Position numbers and translations under genes: made by a program
Assembly (NCBI GenBank): GCA_033220425.1
Contig: CM065647.1
Coordinates: 5,208,001-5,272,000, forward strand
DNA: 64,000 bases
Direction of reading: 5' to 3'
DNA from: Lepraria neglecta
Taxonomy: Eukaryota; Ascomycota; Lecanoromycetes; Lecanorales; Stereocaulaceae
The notes under the pieces: model-generated
What the model saw: only the letters and a program-made list of their open reading frames with translations
Told to the model about the DNA's origin: nothing
Databases searched by the model: none
Shown: positions 56,158-64,000 of the stretch, piece by piece
How positions within the stretch are numbered: position 1 is the stretch's first letter
Layout: every line of letters begins with the position of its first letter

Positions 56158-57851
56158 TCAAGCATTCTCCCTCGCCCCAAAGAATACATGTCCCAAACTC
56201 GCTTTCTCCTCCTTCCCCTTCTCAACCAGCTTCTCTTGACCCAACAAAACACCATTGTCCAAAAGTCTCGCACTGCCCTCCACAACACGAATGGCCGTCT
56301 TATCAACCACAACCGGTTCTTTAAAAGGTCTCGCACTGCCAGTGACGACAGTGATCTCCCTATCCAACCTATTTGCACAACTTAATCTCTTCCCACTCTC
56401 CCTTACAACTCTGATATCCCTCTCACCCATCCGCATCTCATTGATCTCACTGATGTCGTCTGCACGAGTATGCATAACGGTTTCTCTTGGGGTCGGAGCC
56501 TCCCTCCTCCGCCGCATACACCCCCGAATCCGGTCGTAGATTTGAAAGAGCAGAACCCCGAGGATCAAACCGGTCAGGCAAACGGCGAGTAAGCCCATGA
56601 CTAGTTGGAAGGTTTCGGTTGATGTTATTGGGTTGAGGCTGCGGGAAGCTTGCGATTTGGCGGTTGCGCCCGCGGTTGGGAGCGTGGTGACGAGAGGGTT
56701 GCCTGAGGAGGAGGTTGAGGTGGTGGAAGGACAGGGCGCGGGTGTTTGGAGTGCGGTGTTGAAGCAGAGGGTTGATGGCGCGGTTGAGGAGGGGGGTGGG
56801 GAAGGTGGTGGTGCGGAGGATGTTGAAGAGGGTGTCGACGAAACTGTGACAATCGTCGATGTGACAGTCGCCGTTAGTCCAGGCAATACAGTTGAGGTAT
56901 CCACAGGAAGCGGAATGACGGAGCTCGAGCCACAGTCAAGGACATATTTCGTCGCCTCCAAAGCGCCTCCAACACTCGACGTGGGAAACTCGAGAATCAA
57001 GCTCCCTCCATTGCTGACGACAGAAACCGTCACCGTGACTGTCGAACCGAATGCCGAAGATGTCATGGTCGGCTCAGGAAACACACCCGATGTCGCAGTA
57101 GCAGTCGTACTAGGCACAGTCGTGCTCGCGCTTGACATTGTGGAGCTTGCGTAACAACCTAGTCCGATGGGTGGGAAGTCGCGACAGAATGGGAGATTAG
57201 AAGGACAGCACTGCTGTTTCGGATCAGACGTGTTTGTGCAGTTGGAGGAAGCGTGATCGTAGCATATGGCTGGGGAGGAGCAGAGAGCGCCGATGGGACA
57301 GCAGCCGGAGCCAGTGGTTTTTATTTCGCAGGTTGTGTTCTGATTTTGTGTTTGTGTTAGAATTCCAAGAGTGTGATACATGAGACAACAAGGCAGGAGG
57401 GGGAGAGTCTTACAGCCGCACAACAGAACTCCCCACAACACGTCTCGCCCGCGACACAGAAAGTATTGGCGCAGCAGCTGGAGCTGATGGGCATGCAGAA
57501 GGGGGCCAGGGAGGTGGAGTTTGGCATGCAGCACTCATCTGTTGTATGACAAACGTGTTAGCAAGAAGGCTTAGGTAGTCAAGGAACGAGCCAGGGGGAC
57601 GTACCATTGGCATTGAAACACTCGCAGCTCATGCTTCGTCCGCCGAGCTCGAAGGGACTGCCGGGGTAGACCCATGCTTGGCCTGCGGTGACACTACGGT
57701 AGAGGGGCGCTGCGAGGAGTTGATACTTAGTGGTAGTCTGTTGCGTTGAGTGGTCTTTGAGGGCGTCGCCGGTGTCTTGAGTTGAAGCGAGTACGAGGCA
57801 GATGCCAATTACGAGAGGCGTGAAGAGATTCGAAGCGCGGAGTGATGCCAT
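56158..57851 (-). CDS. Cys-rich single-pass surface protein with Ser/Thr-rich stalk
   Basis: Exons 57,851-57,605, 57,538-57,414 and 57,339-56,158 (introns 66 and 74 bases) give 517 residues. The start MASLRASNLFTPLVIGICLV is a signal peptide; an upstream in-frame ATG would add a poor leader. The outer part has many Cys pairs (DECCMPNSTS, SSSCCANTFC, AGETCCGEFCC, GSGCCPIGALC, QQCCPSNLPFC), suggesting a knotted domain. A long Ser/Thr/Pro/Val stalk likely carries O-glycans. One membrane helix (FQLVMGLLAVCLTGLILGVL) is followed by a basic stop-transfer (RRRRE) and a cytosolic tail of about 120 residues. The layout recalls fungal wall-stress sensors, though it lacks a clear WSC domain. Confidence 0.75.
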
Positions 57852-58646
57852 AGCTTTAATGCTGATGTGGGCGCTAAGTTCGAATGTTCGGGATGTCATT
57901 GATGCGAAATCTATGAATAAGTGTAGCAAAGCCAAAGAGAAAGCTGATGTTAGCGGTAGGGAGCCTGAAATATCAAGTCATAAGCGAAAAAGAGTCTGGG
58001 GTTGGTAGTCGAGGAGTTGGTGGTTGAAGAAGGTCGCACAAAACGAAACTGAGGAGCTTGCTTGTGTTGATATGTGGATCCCGGCGACCTAGGTATTGTT
58101 TATGTTCCAAATGAGACTGAAGCCCAAGGGGCGAAAGTGAAGTAATCTGGGAACCAAACATTGAGTCAATCAAAGTCAGTTAACAGTTAATAAGAAGAGC
58201 ATCATGCTAAGCGCAGTCAGTTAGTAGAAATCATTGAGCTCAAGCCAACCAGTTTAATGCAGATGAAGGTATCAAGATAGTCATAAACACCGTCCCTAAA
58301 ATGTAAGATGAAGATCACCGTCGGGCGATGGTGGTGGGCAAACGAGTGATTGAGCCGCCTTGTTATTTCACTTTTGCTGCATAGGAACGTTGCCGAGATT
58401 GTTCAGCCCAACTTTTGAGTGGCTCGGAAATCCATTCGCTTCATTGCATTTGAGCCGACGTTGTGCTTCCATGTGCTTTCTGATACCTGATCGTGGGTGG
58501 CAGATTGCCATAGTTTGCCAATTCAATTATCTTTCCATATTGCATTCTCCTTTCACAAAATAGTTGCCCTGTCATCATTCCAATCCAGGTCCAAAATCAT
58601 TAGAAACAAATTCAAAGCAGGAAGCCTGTACCAAGAAACCATCCGT
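57852..58646. other. Intergenic stretch
   Basis: About 800 bases with the promoter of the Cys-rich surface protein on the left side. No further gene is supported. Confidence 0.4.
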
Positions 58647-59309
58647 TCAGTCGTCGAGTTCGTCACTATAACATCTCTTCCTCTTCCGTCCAATACAGTA
58701 GAAGATACCCCTCGTATCTTCGAGCTCTTCCTCATCTACATCATCTCCATAGTGCAAAACTAGGTCTCCAATCAGGAGTTCAGACTGAATACTCTTCGTG
58801 TAACACCAGTCCAATTCAGCATCCATCTCTTGCTCCATACTTCCAATATCAGTATCAGTCCACAGCGCCGTTCCCGTTCCCCCAGATCTCGAGTAACGCG
58901 ACGGAGCAACAGTGGTCGTGTCTTCGAACGAATCCTCCAGACAGTCACACTCTTCCTCGTCCTTGTCTTGCTGCCGCTCTGCCTCACGATCATATTCGCT
59001 GCCTGTCTCATCGTCCATATCAGACACAAGATGGTGCTCTGATGAGTCATCCGGATGACTGTCTGACATAAAACTCGAGACTAGGGATGGAGGCAGGAAT
59101 ATCGTCGTCTTCCGGTATTTCGGTGCCAGCACTTCGGCCTGGCTTGCAATGAACCATAATCGTCTTTCGTAGGCGGTGTGAGATGACCAGTCTAGATGAG
59201 CTTCTAGTTTAGTTCGAGAATAATGTCTTGAGATGGATTCCGAGGAGATGCTAGAGGGGTGCTCTGTGTTTGACGCATCCGAGGTCATACTGTCATCGTA
59301 GTTGTCCAT
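58647..59309 (-). CDS. Acidic hypothetical protein
   Basis: A single exon of 220 residues starting MDNYDDSMTSDAS. It is very acidic overall, with a better-ordered patch AHLDWSSHTAYERRLWFIAS followed by PKYRKTTIFLPPS near residues 38-78. A cluster DKDEEECDCLEDSFED and a basic end (GRKRKRC) follow. No signal peptide, membrane segment or known domain is seen. Biased composition and good start context make it a likely real gene; a plus-strand frame on its antisense is a shadow. Confidence 0.55.
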   Translation of the reverse strand: MDNYDDSMTSDASNTEHPSSISSESISRHYSRTKLEAHLDWSSHTAYERRLWFIASQAEVLAPKYRKTTIFLPPSLVSSFMSDSHPDDSSEHHLVSDMDDETGSEYDREAERQQDKDEEECDCLEDSFEDTTTVAPSRYSRSGGTGTALWTDTDIGSMEQEMDAELDWCYTKSIQSELLIGDLVLHYGDDVDEEELEDTRGIFYCIGRKRKRCYSDELDD

Positions 59310-60729
59310 TCTCCGTGGCCTTGAGGTCTTCCTCAGATGCCCGCTGAATTTTGATGTAGATAATATGTTTGACCCGCTAGTTCATCGAATTCTCGTCGTG
59401 GTCAAGGTGGAGAAGAGAAGTTCACGGGTGACTTAACGACATGCGACTACCCGGCACGCGATAAGTATAATTGTCAGCCATTGGAGAGAGTTTTTCTTTA
59501 TGAATTATCAGATGAGACAGCAGCCTACTGCTCTGTGCTGCAGCCGCGGAAACTTGGAAAACTGTCACTTGCTAGCTCTGTTAAGGCCTACAGCAATGTT
59601 CCCAAAGAAGGCCTCAACGCTTGCCAGATTGCTCAAAATAGATTCCATGCTTGTTGCTAGAGCCTCCTAGGTCCATCGCATCTATGGGCTGGTGTGAAGC
59701 TTGCTCACAGCTAGCCTGCACTAACAGTACTTCAGCTGTAGTCCCTAAATCGGGTATGCCGTGGCCTTCGAGGACTTTAGAAACCAGGTTAACATATTTC
59801 AAGGTCCTATCAATTGTTGAATTTTCTTGAAGGATCTCACATCAATGAGTTAGTTTCCACAAAAATCATCCGCTGCTCATGTAATGCTCCTTCCCACTTG
59901 GATTTCCACCATGAGACGGCAATGTAAGTGAACGTCCGCGAAAAGGGCTATTCAGACGGAATTGGAAGAGTGAACATGTCAAAAGTCTGGGCTCTGATCA
60001 TTGAGAGCGAACGCAGACAGCCGGGGATGTTTTCTCGGAAATCGATGTTTCATTTGCATTCCTAGGACTGTCGAGTATCTACGCGACATCTCTTTGCAGC
60101 GACTGATTTCCAAGTTGGCATTAAGGCTCCAAGAAGATCTTAGACTTGGAATGTCTAAAGCATTTCTATTAACCTAGGAAGCGTCTTGTTGCCAAGTGGG
60201 GAGCGATTGGAGACCTGACGCTCCGATAGCTTGCCAAGAAAGTCACGTGAGTGCTTGGCACTGCGATTTCCAAGTTGAGCCAATCTCTCCCTCCTTCCTC
60301 CCTCCGTCAAGTTTACTGAACCGATTCTGTGTTCTGCTAATGACGTTCTATACCACAACGGCAAGTCTCACGAAATAAATCAGTCTTGTGGCTATTCCTT
60401 ACTTGATCTTCCGTTCTGCACATTCATAGCCCAACTGCAGCCTCCAGGGCGCCCATAGTAGTTTAAGTGCCCACTAATCCATAGCCATGGTCCTAGGAAT
60501 GGAACATCAATCGCGGTCTATGCCTCTCTAAGGACATCTCAGTTGCTATCACAGAGATTCGGTCTACCGAGGCGATTATATGGGGTTTTCTTGCGCTTTG
60601 TCCGGGTTTCATATAGCCCAATCATGAGTTCTATCCTTCATTCACCTTTGATGCGCTCTTCTAAGCCTACTCCTACTTGGGTCAAGGTTTTCTTCTTCGA
60701 AGATCAAAGACTGACTTTCCCCAACTTTG
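59310..60729. other. 1.4-kb gene-poor region
   Basis: No supported gene. The frame at 60,543-60,779 may include degraded N-terminal coding sequence of the transporter relic that follows, but I cannot match it to the family. Confidence 0.35.
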
Positions 60730-61850
60730 AGGAGATGGCTCGCCCATTCGACCCCCGATGCTCTATGGCGTCAACTTGACTGGCTATGAGCACGTCCAGT
60801 GGAGTTTTAATAACGCAAATGTGCTCAGCCTCACCTTTTTGGGTGGCAAGAGAATCGTTGGTGCTTTCTTACAGTTCCTCGCCCTCGACTTTGGCGTTAT
60901 CACCGCAGGCCAGTAAGCGCCCTCACTGCGTTCACTCAATATCTACATTGCTAATGCTTATCACAGCGTCATATCGGGGATTGGGAATAGTATGAACACG
61001 GCGACTTCCCCAGTCTGGGCGTCTGAGACCAGCAAGCCCGCGAGTCGCGGAAAGACAGGCGTCACGTTGATGGTTGTCAATGTTGGTGGTTTGGCTACAT
61101 ATGTTGGATGACTTGTGAGCCACGTGAAACTCAAAACTGACGAATCCACGTTAACTTCACTCAGACGCTTTCAGCTTTGTCAAGGCCGAGCTCTCATGGC
61201 GATTCCCTTTGGCGTTCCAACTCTTTTTCGCGCTCATCCTCTACCTTACCGCTTTTTGGCTTCCAGAATCCCCGCGATGGCTCTTACTGATGCACAAAGA
61301 TGAGAAAGCATTAAATGAGATAGTGGCTCTAGAGGGACGAGAAAGCGCTGCGGTCAGGATAGACTTCGAGGAAATTAAGCAATCTATTGCTCTTGAGCAA
61401 TCTCCAACAGACAAGCGGGGAACAAAGCCAGGCTTTCAACTTATTCTTGGCATCGGATGTCAGGCAATGCAACAATTGACGGGCATCAACGTCATCTCCT
61501 ATTACCTACCCTACGTCTTGACCGAATCTGTTGGTTTGTCTGAATCGACAGCCCGGCTCCTCGCCGCAGTGAATGCCATAACTTACCTAGCCTCTACATT
61601 TATCGGACTTTTCTTCATTGAGAATTGGGGGCGAAGGAATCTCATGATGTGGGGCGCTACGGGCCAATTTTGCTGCTGGCTAACGATCACCATCCTCCTG
61701 AATTTTGCCTCGGACGCTCTCCCTCAGAAAGGAAAGCCATTGGGAATACAGCTGCAACGTTTTCAAGTTCGCTTCATTCATCATATTACCCTAATTTTAC
61801 TCAAATTGCGCTCACACAGTCATTGTTCTTTGATTTAGGAAAAGGTGGCC
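60730..61850 (+). pseudogene. Truncated MFS sugar transporter relic
   Basis: From about 60,820 the sequence encodes transporter-like helices. A spliceable intron (60,913-60,966) joins to HVISGIGNSMNTATSPVWAS, the sugar-porter loop motif. A second (61,115-61,164) joins T to YAFSFVKAELSWRFPLAFQL, but only after a one-base frame change just before it (TGA at 61,108-61,110 in the running frame). An open stretch 61,209-61,838 carries LPESPRWLLLMHKDEKALN (the PESPR motif), QAMQQLTGINVISYYLP and helix 8. After KAIGNTAATF near 61,770 the family match fades, and the last four helices and the PETKG-type motif are absent. Intact relatives import hexoses or polyols by proton symport. Confidence 0.7.
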
Positions 61851-62463
61851 GCAATTTTCTGGCTGAAAGGCTACGATTCCATTCATTACCACTATTCACT
61901 CGTCCAAAACCTCCGGTCTGTAGCTATTTGAACTTTCCAATTCGTGCTCTGACTTTCGATCATTCTTGCTACTATGTATCTTTCATCAACATTCTCTCCT
62001 AACTTGCCGGCCAGTAAAAGACTGGCCGTCTTGCTCAGCCCATCCCAACGCTATATAAAGATATATACAGACGCCAAATTTGCTGCAATAGTGTTGATCT
62101 CACTCGGCATGGCATCTAGTATTTATTTCCGTACCCAATCGTAACGCCGTGATGAGGGTTCGTTTCCACATTATCAACACCCCATACATTCTTTAGACCT
62201 GTTTGCCGGCAAGCTGCGGCATCGGAGACGTATTTCATACCGGTGACGTTAAGAAAAGTTTAAGAACACAGCAAGAGGATCTGCAACGGGGGCTTCTAGA
62301 AATATTTCTATCAATACTGCCACAGCAAATGAATCTGCAATGGGCGCTCCCAGAGATGCTGTCACCTAAGTCAAAAGATTCTGCCACAATGGCTTCCTGC
62401 CTTCCCATCTGTGCAACAGCTTTATCATTTCTAATCTGCTAACGTAGCTCTTCGATATCTCGA
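61851..62463. other. Spacer after the transporter relic
   Basis: About 610 bases without a supported gene. A short AT-rich palindromic patch TATATAAAGATATATA lies near 62,051-62,066. Confidence 0.35.
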
Positions 62464-63401
62464 TTGCCGTATTTCACAGTCCATCTAGGGCAACTGCCAG
62501 GGCGAGCTACCTGGGCAGCCTCTGTAAATCCAAGCCTTTTGCATACCTATCGACGGACTTCGGACTTGTCATTGGTCTTGGAGCCCCGAAAAGAATACTG
62601 GAGTCCGGTCTCCCACGCAACATACGGGGAGTCAAACCTTTCTGATCACGACTGTGGCCCTCGAGCCCTTTTGGACATTGACAGTTGGATGAGCTCAACG
62701 TTTCGAACGGACTACTTCCTTTGCATATCACAACAACATCCACACATGAACTACGAGGACGACACTCGATTCATCTATTATTACTGCACTTGGGAAACCG
62801 GGAAAGAAGGTTTTCTCCCTATCTATGAGGATGAATGCTAGGGGAGTAGCCGGTCCACGGTCTTCGCCACCAGAAACCGGCCTAGAATTTGATACACAAG
62901 CGTCGCCTCCAAGCATACATAGATGTAGAAGCCTCACATCTTGCCCCCTTTCGGCAATTGCGCTTTGAGATACATCCTGTCTATTTCCAAATGTGGTTCA
63001 GGGTAAAGCCTAAAGACGTTTTGGACATGGTCTTCAGGAACGCACTTTTATTCAATCACATGTCAATGGCTGGACGACATGGGGTGTTAACTTGGGGCGA
63101 CTTTTTCAATGCCTTACATTTCCACCTCCGTTTCGTGGGCAGAACAATCTGTGACCTTCGAGTGAAGCTCATCGCATCATACCCTCCATCAATATCAACA
63201 GATGATACAATGCGACACACTTGGCTTGCGAATGCTTCGAGCTTCAAGCAAAAGCTCTCGGACTATATGGACCACGACTCAAGACGAGGAGTTCATCTCA
63301 TGAAACGAATCCAGCTTAAGCATCATAATCCTGGCTTGCACATCACCCTGGCTGTTGGCTCGATGTTGCCTTTCTATGATATGGTATGCAGCCATGAATG
63401 A
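62464..63401 (+). CDS. Possible hypothetical gene, structure unsure
   Basis: Two plus-strand frames of 125 codons (62,464-62,841) and 170 codons (62,889-63,401) lie close together and could be exons of one gene, since the second lacks an early ATG (first Met codons are internal). The second piece (HLAPFRQLRFEIHPVYFQMW, DVLDMVFRNALLFNHMSMA) has mixed helical composition unlike random sequence, but I recognise no family, and no clean splice pair joins them. It could also be a relic. Confidence 0.3.
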
Positions 63402-64000
63402 CGGCGTCTTAATATCACCGAGAGCTTGTTCATTCATAGATCATGGGCAACAAGCCACTTTCTTGTGGCTAGCGGTGGAGAGATGTGAAGTATTACTGAA
63501 AGTCTACTCGATCTCATGAAATATTGAGACACATCGGAAGTGCTCGAGAAACAGCATCTTCTGATGGATTTCAAATTCATCACACCGTGCTCAAGGTTCA
63601 GCCGCCGGATTAACCTCAAAGTCGAGACTTGTCGAAGATTCTCAGCTTTATAACTACTATCTAGACAGTCCATGTTAAATGTACGTGGTGGGCTCGTTAC
63701 CCAATCTACACCGATCCATGCTGTCTGCTTTTCCTTCCTCTTCTCCTAACACATGCGCTGAAATTTTTCATCGGCCACCTTCACTACGGCTAGCAACCTC
63801 GGTTTAGCTAAACAACGGATATCCCTAGTCCTTTGACCGATAGGGATGACTCGTTGAACAATATGAAGATCGAATGGACTTTTCGTCACTGGTCTCGTGC
63901 GCTCCCTTGGCGGTCTGCAAACAGCTAGAGAAGAAGAAGAAGAAAGAAGAAAGAATTAACGCGTGTATCGAAAACACCAATCACGATGAAGCCTTCGTGT
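63402..64000. other. Right-edge stretch
   Basis: No supported gene to the window end. A purine tract of GAA/GAAA units lies at about 63,928-63,954. Confidence 0.4.
63928..63954 (+). repeat. GAA-type purine tract
   Basis: About 27 bases composed only of A and G, mostly GAA units with some GAAA. A simple repeat, possibly in a promoter or leader of a gene beyond the edge. Confidence 0.6.

Noticed and set aside
60155-60364. Short minus-strand frame near 60.2 kb
   Set aside because: Under 70 codons, no motif, poor start context.
1-64000. tRNA, rRNA or CRISPR arrays
   Set aside because: I looked for cloverleaf-type arms, rRNA-like conserved blocks and spaced short repeats and saw none; a dedicated tRNA scan would be decisive.
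1-64000. Retrotransposons with long terminal repeats
   Set aside because: No reverse transcriptase, integrase or paired long direct repeats were seen.

Overview
The window looks like nuclear DNA of a filamentous ascomycete (Pezizomycotina; Leotiomycetes is possible but unproven). Genes carry short introns of about 45-110 bases with GT...AG ends. Typical fungal families are present: a HET-domain protein, trichodiene-oxygenase-like and other P450s, NmrA-like and SDR enzymes, Msy-type mechanosensitive channel, YIP1, and an alpha/beta hydrolase of the kind found at the N-terminus of fungal NLRs. I see no tRNA, rRNA or CRISPR array. All intron positions were read by eye and checked only by frame arithmetic and family motifs.

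Layout. Bases 1-6600 are ordinary conserved gene space: the 3' end of an unrecognised gene, a 612-bp MITE-like repeat, a small conserved hypothetical, YIP1 and a Ufd1-domain protein with extra C-terminal zinc and UBA-like modules. Bases 6.9-8.5 kb hold a degenerate repeat-bounded segment enclosing a small spliced gene. From 8.7 to 40 kb the window is an accessory zone full of relics: broken beta-carbonic anhydrase, broken membrane-protein gene, broken FMO-type monooxygenase, a tandem orphan family whose second copy is cut short, a broken conserved hypothetical, a broken O-methyltransferase and a broken WGR-PARP. Intact genes are mixed in: a secreted four-repeat protein, a small membrane protein, a SAM methyltransferase, a P450, an SDR and an NmrA-like reductase. 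A 4,046-bp Tc1/mariner-type transposon with perfect 88-bp inverted ends sits at 31,788-35,833. It carries two oppositely oriented genes: a transposase and a large unknown protein.

From 41 to 51 kb there is a second P450, a small secreted protein, and then a divergent pair: a HET-domain gene and a gene encoding RRM-like, alpha/beta-hydrolase and von Willebrand A domains in one protein. The pair is the best candidate for a functional recognition (allorecognition or immunity-like) locus. From 51 to 59 kb conserved gene space returns: a PLP-homeostasis protein, an Msy-type channel, a Cys-rich single-pass surface protein and an acidic hypothetical. The last 5 kb hold a truncated sugar-transporter relic and weak open frames.

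How genes may work together: the methyltransferases, FMO, P450s, SDR and NmrA-like reductase look like tailoring enzymes, but no polyketide, peptide or terpene synthase is visible and several are broken, so this reads as the remains of one or more metabolic clusters rather than a working one.
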